Source: an uncultured Peptococcaceae bacterium (GTDB lineage: Bacteria; Bacillota; Peptococcia; Peptococcales; Peptococcaceae). From it: DNA of 7,068 nucleotides. This document shows positions 1 to 5,754 of this stretch, one piece after another. A model generated the notes under the pieces. That model was given only the letters and a program-made list of their open reading frames with translations. It had not been told where the DNA came from and searched no databases. A program made the translations under genes and the position numbers. Positions within the stretch are counted from its first letter, which is position 1. Each line of letters starts with the position of its first letter. The DNA lies in contig CAKQDL010000063.1 in NCBI GenBank assembly GCA_934229395.1, positions 1 to 7,068 on the forward strand, read 5' to 3'.

Positions 1-26
1 TGGCTTAATTTCATAGAAAACACAAA

Positions 27-60
27 GAACCCCGTTTTGAGTTGTTTCAAAACGGGGTTC
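27..60. repeat. Perfect 14-bp palindrome (hairpin module of repeat family)
   Basis: Positions 27-40 and 47-60 are exact reverse complements, with a 6-nt loop (41-46). The hairpin is preceded by ACACAAAGAACC (20-31), and the same 12 bases with one change (ACACAAAGGACC) precede the hairpin at 6966-6991. It is followed two bases later by a repeat arm, CGACAGTCTG. There is no T tract on the plus side, so it is not a canonical plus-strand terminator. I read it as one exchangeable hairpin module of the repeat family seen at both ends of the window; the start of this copy lies left of the window. Confidence 0.85.
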
Positions 61-62
61 TT

Positions 63-75
63 CGACAGTCTGAGA
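63..75. repeat. Repeat arm CGACAGTCTGAGA, copy 1
   Basis: This 13-mer recurs in the same orientation at 251-263, and its first ten bases occur inverted at 160-169. It is the outer tip of the interspersed palindromic repeat described at 160-260. Here it marks the right-hand end of a copy whose body is mostly outside the window. Confidence 0.8.
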
Positions 76-101
76 CCCCGTTTCCACGAGGTCTATTTTT
101 T
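73..101 (+). terminator. Intrinsic terminator for a transcript entering from the left
   Basis: AGACC (73-77) pairs with GGTCT (90-94). After one C-A mismatch, CGT (79-81) pairs with ACG (86-88) around a TTCC loop. The T tract at 96-101 follows after one A. The orientation fits plus-strand transcription arriving from beyond position 1. Its 5' strand can alternatively pair with the 3' strand of the preceding hairpin (50-58 with 75-83), so the terminator may be conditional. Confidence 0.7.
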
Positions 102-116
102 ATGCCAACCGTAAAA

Positions 117-125
117 TGATATACT
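117..125 (+). promoter_or_regulatory. Extended -10 promoter element upstream of the short ORF
   Basis: TGA-TATACT forms an extended -10 box with 5 of 6 consensus bases. No good -35 lies at the expected distance. A strong Shine-Dalgarno (GGAGGG, 145-150) and an ATG at 157 lie just downstream, which implies a leader of about 25 nt. The extended -10 form matches those upstream of the glucosaminidase and trmB genes in this window. Confidence 0.55.
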
Positions 126-156
126 TATCCTTATTAGATATTACGGAGGGATTATT

Positions 157-210
157 ATGCAGACTGTCGATAAACCTAAAATGTGTATGTATAGAGAAAA
201 CTTTCTATAA
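157..210 (+). CDS. Possible 17-residue ORF or remnant gene start overlapping a repeat
   Basis: ATG at 157 is preceded by GGAGGG at 145-150 with 6-nt spacing, and by an extended -10 box at 117-125. The frame encodes MQTVDKPKMCMYRENFL and stops at 208-210. From the second codon onward the sequence is the left arm of the palindromic repeat (160-260). Either the expression signals belong to a gene whose body was replaced by the repeat, or the repeat provides a tiny peptide, or the signals are fortuitous. I do not recognise the peptide. The initiation signals look good, but there is no independent evidence for the product. Confidence 0.3.
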   Translation: MQTVDKPKMCMYRENFL

Positions 211-260
211 ATAGCAAAAGTTTCTCTTTGCATACACGTTTAACCTTTATCGACAGTCTG
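160..260. repeat. 101-bp imperfect palindromic repeat element (short form)
   Basis: The left arm (160-202) and right arm (about 218-260) are near-perfect inverted copies of each other. They start and end with CAGACTGTCG and CGACAGTCTG and enclose a central A/T-rich stretch, so the whole element can fold into one long hairpin. The left arm from 165 matches the reverse complement of 6922-6956 at about 31 of 35 positions, so the family recurs at the other end of the window. This copy lacks the CCTTCCCC hairpin seen in the right-hand copies and looks like an internally deleted, MITE-like form. It carries no coding capacity. It sits between tex and the left flank, where it might end or process the tex mRNA, although no T tract follows. 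Confidence 0.85.
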
Positions 261-274
261 AGAGTGCTCTATTT

Positions 275-2404
275 TTATGGTTGGCTCACGCCTTTCATGC
301 TTAGGGCGATGCGGCGGCGTTTTTTGTCTACTGAGAGGACGCGCACGCGCACTACTTGGCTCACGTGGACCACGGTGAGGGGATCGCGCACAAATTGGTC
401 CGAAAGCTCTGAGATATGCACGAGGCCGTTTTCGTGGAGGCCAATATCCACAAAGGCGCCAAAGGCTGCAATGTTGGTCACGGTGCCGTCGAGCTCCATC
501 CCTTCTTCTAGGTCCTCGAGCTCGAGCAAATCGTGGCGCAAGGCTGGCTGTGGCAAATCGGCGCGCGGGTCGCGGCCTGGTTTTTCTAAGGCGTCTAAAA
601 TATCGTGCAGGGCCATAGGGCCAATGGTGAGTTTTTCGGCCAAGGTGACGATGTTTTCTTCCTTGGCTTTTTTGGCAAGCTCAGGCGATGGCGCGCAATC
701 AAAGAGCTTAGCCAGGGCGCGCACCTTGTCGTAGCTTTCTGGGTGGACCTGGGTGTTGTCTAATGGCTCATCGCCCTCTGCAATGCGCAAAAAGCCGGCG
801 CATTGTTCAAAGGCCTTTGGCCCGAGCTTGGGCACCTTTAGAAGGCCCTTGCGGCTGCAGAAATTGCCGTTTTGGTCGCGGTAGCTCACAATATTTTTGG
901 CCACAGTGTTGCTCACACCAGCCACATGAGAAAGAAGGGACACGCTGGCGGTGTTCAAATCTACGCCAACGTGGTTCACGCACTCTTCCACCACCCCATC
1001 TAAGGCATGGGTGAGGAGCTTTTGATCAATATCGTGCTGGTATTGGCCAACGCCGATGGATTTTGGGTCTATTTTAACAAGCTCGGCCAGGGGATCCTGC
1101 ACGCGGCGCGCGATGGATACAGCGCTGCGCAAGGTGGCATCGAGGTTTGGAAACTCCTCTGCTGCAAGGGGTGAGGCCGAATAGATGGACGCACCGGCTT
1201 CGCTCACAATGTACCAACCGCAATCGTTGCGGCCTTCTAAGAGCTCAGCCATAAGGCGCTCGCTTTCGCGCGACGCGGTGCCGTTGCCGATGGCCACAAG
1301 GGTCACGCGATGGGTATTGATAAGACGCATGATGGTCTTTTTGGCAGAGGCCTCACCGCCCTTTCCCTTAAAGGGATAAACCACCACTGTTTCGAGCACG
1401 TTGCCCGTTGGGTCAATCACAGCCAGCTTGCAGCCATTGGTAAAACCTGGGTCAAAGCCCAGCACCACATGGCCGCGCACCGGTGGCTGCATGAGCAAAT
1501 CGTGGAGGTTTTTTTGGAAGAGGACGGTAGATTCCTTTTCGGCCCATTCGCGGCGCTCCTTGCGCACCTCTTTTTCGATGGATGGGGCCAAAAGTCGCTT
1601 GTAGCTGTCTTGGCACATCTCGTTGAGGCGATCCTGCCAAACCATGCCACGCTTAAAAATGTGCTTAAAGAGGGCACGCACGCACCACTCCTCATCGCCC
1701 TCAAGATGGACCACAAGGGCCTCGGCTTTTTCGGCACGCTCCACGGCCAAAATGCGGTGGGGCGCCATTTTACTTAGGGCCTCGCTGTAGTCCAAATAGT
1801 TGTCATACACAGGATCTGGTTTTTTGCCAGCCTTGGTAACAATCACACCGCGGCTAGCCGTGCGTGCACGCAGCTGGGTGCGCACGTCGGCATCATCGGC
1901 CAAGCGTTCGGCCAAAATATCGCAGGCGCCATCAAGGGCTGCCTTGGCGTCGGCCACTTCCTCGCTCGCCGCTGCAAGCTTTTCTGCCATGACAAAAAGA
2001 GCATCCTCCCTTTTTCCTGCAAGCCACGCATCCGCCAAAGGCTCTAGGCCACGGGCAATGGCTTGGCTGGCGCGGGTTTTGCGCTTTGGGCGATAAGGAC
2101 GGTAAAGATCATCGAGCTCTGTAAGGCTTTGGGCCGCTTGGATGCGCGCAGAAAGGGCGCTGTCGAGCTTGCCCTGCTCATCAATCAAGCGCGCCACATC
2201 CTCGCGACGTGCTTCGAGCTTGCGCAAGGCCTCGAGGCTGTCAGCCAAGGCGCGCAAGGTTTGGTCGTCCAAATTGCCTGTTTCATCCTTGCGGTAGCGG
2301 GCAATGAATGGCACGGTGGCGCCATCGTCCAAGAGTGCCACGGTGTTTTCCACCTGCGCGGATGATATAGAAAATTCCTTTTGTAAGCGTTCGTTAATGG
2401 TCAA
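275..2404 (-). CDS. tex: Tex family S1 RNA-binding transcription accessory protein
   Basis: Tex is a cytoplasmic nucleic-acid-binding protein related to eukaryotic Spt6 and linked to transcription and RNA handling. Domains run in the usual order over 709 residues, close to the family's 715-775. The Tex N-terminal region has PFIARYRKD (32-40) and LYRPYRPKRKTRA (100-112). The YqgF/RuvX-like fold covers about 312-450, with GFDPGFTNGCK (316-326), GNGTASRE (373-380) and SEAGASIYSAS (401-411). SIGVGQYQHD (449-458) leads into helix-hairpin-helix repeats with VGVDLNTAS (479-487) and VPKLGPKAFEQ (524-534). The C-terminal S1 domain covers about 634-705. The start is TTG at 2404: AGAGGTGA (2411-2418 on the complement) is correctly spaced, the residues that follow align with the family N-terminus, and the next Met is residue 140. 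It is divergent from the glucosaminidase operon. No canonical terminator follows; the palindromic repeat at 160-260 begins 14 bp beyond the stop. Confidence 0.97.
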   Translation of the reverse strand: MTINERLQKEFSISSAQVENTVALLDDGATVPFIARYRKDETGNLDDQTLRALADSLEALRKLEARREDVARLIDEQGKLDSALSARIQAAQSLTELDDLYRPYRPKRKTRASQAIARGLEPLADAWLAGKREDALFVMAEKLAAASEEVADAKAALDGACDILAERLADDADVRTQLRARTASRGVIVTKAGKKPDPVYDNYLDYSEALSKMAPHRILAVERAEKAEALVVHLEGDEEWCVRALFKHIFKRGMVWQDRLNEMCQDSYKRLLAPSIEKEVRKERREWAEKESTVLFQKNLHDLLMQPPVRGHVVLGFDPGFTNGCKLAVIDPTGNVLETVVVYPFKGKGGEASAKKTIMRLINTHRVTLVAIGNGTASRESERLMAELLEGRNDCGWYIVSEAGASIYSASPLAAEEFPNLDATLRSAVSIARRVQDPLAELVKIDPKSIGVGQYQHDIDQKLLTHALDGVVEECVNHVGVDLNTASVSLLSHVAGVSNTVAKNIVSYRDQNGNFCSRKGLLKVPKLGPKAFEQCAGFLRIAEGDEPLDNTQVHPESYDKVRALAKLFDCAPSPELAKKAKEENIVTLAEKLTIGPMALHDILDALEKPGRDPRADLPQPALRHDLLELEDLEEGMELDGTVTNIAAFGAFVDIGLHENGLVHISELSDQFVRDPLTVVHVSQVVRVRVLSVDKKRRRIALSMKGVSQP

Positions 2405-2437
2405 AATGATTCACCTCTAAAAAAAGTCTGACCCTAT

Positions 2438-2465
2438 TTTATAAGAAAAACGCATCCTCGCGCAA
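2438..2465 (-). promoter_or_regulatory. Probable sigma-A promoter of tex
   Basis: On the minus strand, TTGCGC (2460-2465) and TATAAA (2438-2443) are separated by 16 bp and lie shortly upstream of the tex ribosome binding site. The -10 matches 5 of 6 consensus bases; the -35 matches only the TTG. The same -35 hexamer, TTGCGC, occurs in the divergent promoter at 2500-2528. Confidence 0.55.
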
Positions 2466-2499
2466 GGGCGTATAGAGCCTTGTCATCAATCATACTAAT

Positions 2500-2528
2500 T
2501 TGCGCCTAAAATTGGCACGTGGTATAAT
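2500..2528 (+). promoter_or_regulatory. Probable sigma-A promoter of the glucosaminidase operon
   Basis: TTGCGC (2500-2505), a 17-bp spacer and a perfect TATAAT (2523-2528) preceded by TGG (extended -10) form a strong promoter. Transcription would start near 2535, giving a short leader with AAAGGAG at 2544-2550. It is back to back with the tex promoter, with about 35 bp between the two -35 boxes. Confidence 0.75.
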
Positions 2529-2559
2529 AAAGAGTAATTTTCGAAAGGAGCGACGATGT

Positions 2560-3423
2560 ATGACGTCTCGCAAAAGGACGACTTCTACCATTTCTTCAAC
2601 GCATCAAAAAGCGCCACGTAAGCGCCCTACCACCGCAAAGAAACCGGCACCAGCCAAAAAGCCAGTCGCCAAAAAGCCTGCTGCGGTCAAAAAGTCTGCA
2701 CCACGTAAAAATACCACCCATCCACGCACACGAAAAACCAACCACCACACCCACGATAGCCTTATGCTTACCTTTGTTTTTGGCGTGGTTGTTTTTTTTG
2801 CCATGTGCGCCCTTAACCTCATTGGCCTCACTGAGTATGTGGAGGAGCCAAAGCCAACCACCCGCGTCACCTACGAAGTAGGCAGCGTCGAAAGCTTTTT
2901 TAACACCCTAGGCCCCATTGCCGAAAAATACGCCGATTATGGCCTTTATCCATCGGTGATGCTCGCCCAAGCCGCCATTGAAAGCCATTATGGCGACTCC
3001 CAGCTTTCTTACGAGTACCACAATTATTTTGGCATCAAGGCCCACGACAACCACCGCAGCGTCAAGCTTTCCACCAAGGAGGTTTACGACGGCCAGGAAG
3101 TGACCATCAACGACACCTTCTGTGTCTACTCTAGCCCTCAGGATTGCTTTAAGGATTATGCCACCATACTCACCACCAACGAACATTTTAGTGGCGTGGT
3201 TGGTGCATCCTCGCCAGCAGAAGCAGCGCGCGCCCTGCAAGCAGGCGGCTATGCCACCGACCCCAACTATGCCCAAACCATCATCCAGGTGATTAACGAG
3301 TACAACCTCACACGCTTTGACCCCATGGAGCGCCCAACAGCCAAAAAGGACGTGACCGAAGAAAGCGTGGACGATACAGAAATCACCGCCACCGATACAT
3401 CCACGGAAGAAGGTAATGACTAA
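2560..3423 (+). CDS. Membrane-anchored endo-beta-N-acetylglucosaminidase (GH73-like)
   Basis: Predicted to cleave glycan strands of peptidoglycan at the outer face of the membrane. There are 287 residues. A strongly basic Lys/Pro/Ala/Thr-rich cytoplasmic tail (about 1-66) carries AKKPAPAKKPVAKKPA-type repeats. One membrane segment (about 68-90) follows, with no lipobox or obvious cleavage site, so it should be a type II anchored protein. The catalytic domain covers about 108-252: AQAAIESHYGDS (136-147) holds the presumed catalytic Glu141, followed by YFGIKA (156-161) and GGYATDPNYA (229-238), both typical of GH73/FlgJ/LytG enzymes. The tail from about 256 is acidic. The start at 2560 follows AAAGGAG (2544-2550) with 9-nt spacing; an in-frame TTG at 2500 lies inside the promoter. 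It is the first gene of an operon, and its stop overlaps the next start. No SH3, LysM or choline-binding repeats are present, so cell-wall targeting relies on the membrane anchor. Confidence 0.92.
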   Translation: MTSRKRTTSTISSTHQKAPRKRPTTAKKPAPAKKPVAKKPAAVKKSAPRKNTTHPRTRKTNHHTHDSLMLTFVFGVVVFFAMCALNLIGLTEYVEEPKPTTRVTYEVGSVESFFNTLGPIAEKYADYGLYPSVMLAQAAIESHYGDSQLSYEYHNYFGIKAHDNHRSVKLSTKEVYDGQEVTINDTFCVYSSPQDCFKDYATILTTNEHFSGVVGASSPAEAARALQAGGYATDPNYAQTIIQVINEYNLTRFDPMERPTAKKDVTEESVDDTEITATDTSTEEGND

Positions 3424-4580
3424 TGGCCAAGCTTTGGACAAAATCCTTTGTCATGATTATGGCAATCAACTTCTTCATTTTTTTAAGCTTCAACCTTTTT
3501 AACACCTCCCTGCCCCTCTATTTTCAGGAACTCGGCATCAGTGAAAGCCTCACTGGGATTTGTATTTCTATTTTTACCGTGGGCTCCCTCTTGGTGCGCC
3601 CCATTTCTGGCACCATTTTGGACCGCCACGGGCGCAAGGGTGTATTTCTTATAAGCCTCGTGCTCCTCACTCTGCTTGTATTTTCTTACAGCTTTGCCAA
3701 GATCTTTGCCGCGATTCTCTTGGTGCGCCTTTTGCACGGCATTGATTGGAGCTTTGCCTCCACAAGCACCTCCACCCTCGCCACCGACATCATTCCACGC
3801 TCAATGATTGGCACAGGCATGGGGATGTTTGGCCTCTCAATGGCCCTCTCCTTGGCCATTGGGCCCATGGTGGGCGTGCCCCTTACCCAAACCTATGGCT
3901 TTGCCACCACCATCAAGCTCGCTACCGCGATGCTCTTCGTGGTGCTTGTGCTCGCCGTGGTTTTTCCCTTCCCAACCTTTACGCCACCAGCCAAGGCCCC
4001 CGGCAGCAAAAGCCAAGGCAGCTTTGTTGAAAAAACAGCCGTTATTCCGGCCATGGTGATGGGCTGTGTGACCCTTACCATGTCGGCCGTGAGCACCTTT
4101 GTGCCCCTCTACGCCCAAGAGCTTGAGGTGGGCAACGTGGGTTACTTCTTTTCTATTTATGCCATTGGCCTGCTTATTTCACGCTTTTTTATTGGCAATG
4201 TGCTCGACCATTACGGCATATTGTTTGCCTGCCTGCCTTGCCTGCTGAGTATGTTTGGCGCCATGCTCCTCCTCGCCTTTGCCCACGGCGCACTGGCCCT
4301 TAACGCTGGCGGTTTTCTCTACGGTCTCGGCTATGGCGGCATCCAAACCGCCGTGCAAAGCCTTGCTGTGATGTATGCCCCACCGTCCCGCTTTGGCGCT
4401 GCCAACGGCACCTTCTTTATAGGCTTCGACCTAGGCATAGGCCTAGGCGCCATCCTAGCCGGCTTTTTGAGCGAAAGCATCGGCTTTTCGGCCATGTACC
4501 TCCTGCTCTCCGGCTTTATTCTCCTAGCCACCGTTTTGCTCGTGAGCTACGCCAAGAAAGGCAAAAATCTCACCACCTAA
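3423..4580 (+). CDS. MFS transporter, 12-TM drug/sugar efflux type
   Basis: An integral membrane carrier of the major facilitator superfamily, probably an H+-coupled exporter of the DHA1/arabinose-efflux type; the substrate cannot be read from sequence. Its 385 residues fit 12 hydrophobic helices in two halves, with a hydrophilic linker at about 186-206 (TPPAKAPGSKSQGS). MFS motif A lies between helices 2 and 3 as GTILDRHGRK (63-72), and a weaker version in the second half is GNVLDHYG (258-265). An exporter-like helix 5 signature, GLSMALSLAIGPMVG, covers 137-151. The ATG shares its A with the glucosaminidase stop (TAATG), with GAAGG (3409-3413) inside the upstream gene as Shine-Dalgarno, so translation is probably coupled. 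A role in envelope or precursor traffic is suggested only by that neighbour. Confidence 0.92.
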   Translation: MAKLWTKSFVMIMAINFFIFLSFNLFNTSLPLYFQELGISESLTGICISIFTVGSLLVRPISGTILDRHGRKGVFLISLVLLTLLVFSYSFAKIFAAILLVRLLHGIDWSFASTSTSTLATDIIPRSMIGTGMGMFGLSMALSLAIGPMVGVPLTQTYGFATTIKLATAMLFVVLVLAVVFPFPTFTPPAKAPGSKSQGSFVEKTAVIPAMVMGCVTLTMSAVSTFVPLYAQELEVGNVGYFFSIYAIGLLISRFFIGNVLDHYGILFACLPCLLSMFGAMLLLAFAHGALALNAGGFLYGLGYGGIQTAVQSLAVMYAPPSRFGAANGTFFIGFDLGIGLGAILAGFLSESIGFSAMYLLLSGFILLATVLLVSYAKKGKNLTT

Positions 4581-4596
4581 GAAAGGACCTTACTCT

Positions 4597-5148
4597 ATGA
4601 AATATCTTATTGCTTCTGACATTCACGGCAGCAAGCGTGCCACTCAGATGGTTTTGGACCATTTTAAGGCCGAAGGTGCCGATATGCTGATTCTTTTGGG
4701 CGATCTTTTGTACCACGGCCCACGCAACGATTTGCCGCAGGAATACGATCCACGTGCTGTGGCTGCGCTCCTTAACGGCATGAAGGACCGCATCATTGCT
4801 GTGCGCGGCAACTGTGAGGCCGAGGTGGATCAGATGATGCTCGAGTTCCCTTGCATGGGTGATTACACCATCATCTATATTGAAGGCGTGCCTTTCTTTT
4901 TGACCCACGGCCATCTTTATAACGATGACAATCTCCCACCAATGGTGACCCCAAGCACCGTCCTCCTCCACGGCCACACCCACGTGCCAACGAATCTTCG
5001 CCATGACACCCACCGCACCATGAACCCAGGCTCCACCACCATTCCAAAACGCGCCAGCGCGCCAAGCTACATGGTCATCGATGGCAACAACATCTACTGG
5101 AAAAAACTCACCGACGCCAGCGTCTATATGGTCGACCGTGTGAAGTAA
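4597..5148 (+). CDS. yfcE: YfcE/MJ0936-type metallophosphodiesterase
   Basis: A cytoplasmic binuclear-metal phosphodiesterase of the calcineurin-like superfamily. E. coli YfcE hydrolyses model phosphodiesters in a Mn-dependent way, and the physiological substrate is unclear. The 183 residues match the usual 180-185. The metal ligands are all visible: Asp8 and His10 (SDIHGS), Asp36 (LLGDLLYHGPRN, 33-44), Asn72 (RGNCEAEVD, 70-78), His104 (LTHGH) and His127/His129 (LLHGHTHVPTN, 123-133). NPGST follows at 143-147, as expected. AAAGGA (4582-4587) is the ribosome binding site, and the gap from the transporter is only 16 nt, so it is the third gene of the operon. The operon's terminator lies 6 nt beyond the stop. 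The symbol reflects the family assignment, not proven orthology. Confidence 0.93.
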   Translation: MKYLIASDIHGSKRATQMVLDHFKAEGADMLILLGDLLYHGPRNDLPQEYDPRAVAALLNGMKDRIIAVRGNCEAEVDQMMLEFPCMGDYTIIYIEGVPFFLTHGHLYNDDNLPPMVTPSTVLLHGHTHVPTNLRHDTHRTMNPGSTTIPKRASAPSYMVIDGNNIYWKKLTDASVYMVDRVK

Positions 5149-5154
5149 TCCTTT

Positions 5155-5182
5155 AAGAGAAGCTTAAGCTTCTCTTTTTTTT
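5155..5182 (+). terminator. Strong intrinsic terminator of the glucosaminidase-MFS-phosphodiesterase operon
   Basis: AAGAGAAGC (5155-5163) pairs perfectly with GCTTCTCTT (5168-5176) around a TTAA loop. The T run covers 5175-5182. It lies 6 nt past the phosphodiesterase stop. Confidence 0.93.
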
Positions 5183-5185
5183 ATA

Positions 5186-5226
5186 CCTTTGCACACTTCT
5201 AAGTCTTTATCCGCCAGTCATACTCT
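5186..5226. repeat. Degenerate copy of the palindromic repeat right arm (tentative)
   Basis: This stretch resembles the right arm at 225-265. CTTTGCA, then ACAC-like, TTxTAA-like, CTTTATC and CAGTC blocks occur in the same order and at similar spacing, with several substitutions and a one-base shift. It lies directly after an operon terminator in an otherwise empty gap. The match is patchy and was aligned by eye, so it may be chance. The rest of the gap (5227-5346) is A/T-rich and shows no gene or clear signal. Confidence 0.4.
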
Positions 5227-5346
5227 ACAGCATAAGTAGTAATAACAGATCTTACTGTTCAACTTGGACTTGCAATTTATGATTCTATTGCATATACGTA
5301 TTTTTAAAAATCGTTATTTCCCGACCGTCTCTTTTTTCGCGCAAAC

Positions 5347-5374
5347 AAAAAACCGCCCCAGGTGTGGGACGGTT
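5347..5374 (-). terminator. Intrinsic terminator of the thioredoxin-like gene
   Basis: Read on the minus strand, AACCGTCCC pairs with GGGGCGGTT (one U-G wobble) around a 6-nt loop and runs into TTTTTT (5347-5352). It starts 14 nt beyond the stop. The wobble becomes a C-A mismatch on the plus strand, and there is no plus-side T tract, so it works in the minus direction only. The 12-mer GCGCAAACAAAA flanks it as direct repeats at 5339-5350 and 5376-5387. Confidence 0.88.
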
Positions 5375-5387
5375 TGCGCAAACAAAA

Positions 5388-5711
5388 TTAGCCAATGATT
5401 TCAGCGATTTTGTCTTCGTATTCTTCGATTTCTTTGTCGCCAGCGAGCTTACCGCAGTATTCGCCGTCGTTGAAGAAGAGCACTTGTGGAACACCCTTGA
5501 GGGAGAAACGTGCGAAGAGGTTTCTTTCTTCTTCTACGTCTACTTCGTAGAAGCCGAACTTGCCTTCGTATTGGCTATCTTCAGCGATTTCTTCGATTTT
5601 TGGGTGAACCTTTTGGCATACGTGGCAGGTCTTGCGGGAGAACATGACGAGGCAAGCTTCGCCTTCGTCGTAAATAATTTCTTCAAAAGATGCGTCATTA
5701 AGTTTTTCCAT
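5388..5711 (-). CDS. Thioredoxin-like protein with CHVC active site
   Basis: A cytoplasmic thiol-disulfide protein with a thioredoxin fold and no signal peptide. At 107 residues it is the usual thioredoxin length. The redox motif is TCHVC (28-32, Cys29/Cys32) after a hydrophobic beta strand (CLVMFS, 20-25). The cis-proline loop is GVPQVLFF (73-80), followed by NDGEYCGKLAG (81-91). It differs from a classical thioredoxin: WCGPC is replaced by a motif lacking both the Trp and the Pro, two extra cysteines (20 and 86) are present, and the protein is very acidic. It may serve a specialised reductase or peroxidase rather than general reduction. The start is ATG at 5711 with AAGGAG (complement of 5723-5728); a GTG at 5723 overlaps that site and is unlikely. 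No thioredoxin reductase is adjacent. It has its own promoter and terminator. Confidence 0.9.
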   Translation of the reverse strand: MEKLNDASFEEIIYDEGEACLVMFSRKTCHVCQKVHPKIEEIAEDSQYEGKFGFYEVDVEEERNLFARFSLKGVPQVLFFNDGEYCGKLAGDKEIEEYEDKIAEIIG

Positions 5712-5754
5712 TGAACAATACACTCCTTAGTAGTCATTACTTTAAATTATGTTT

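Noticed and set aside
763..2365. Several open frames on the plus strand, and other minus frames, inside tex
   Set aside because: They overlap a gene with complete family motifs from end to end, have low-complexity composition, and lack ribosome binding sites; they are shadows of tex.
2500..2559. 20-codon N-terminal extension of the glucosaminidase from an in-frame TTG
   Set aside because: The TTG lies within the -35 box, and translation there would precede the predicted transcription start; ATG 2560 has a proper Shine-Dalgarno.
4424..4460. Local CCTAGGC repeats with two CCTAGG palindromes
   Set aside because: They encode a Gly/Leu/Ile-rich transmembrane helix; codon reuse explains the repetition.
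3483..4531. Open frames on both strands inside the MFS gene
   Set aside because: The MFS frame carries motif A and twelve hydrophobic helices; the others are His/Ala/Pro-rich products of its skewed codon use.
5270..5298. Plus-strand promoter-like pair TTGCAA-17-TATACG
   Set aside because: Both boxes match at only 4 of 6 positions and the strand downstream has no gene, only the antisense of the thioredoxin-like gene.
5712..5723. GTG start four codons upstream for the thioredoxin-like gene
   Set aside because: The GTG overlaps the AAGGAG ribosome binding site, so it cannot use it; ATG 5711 is correctly spaced.
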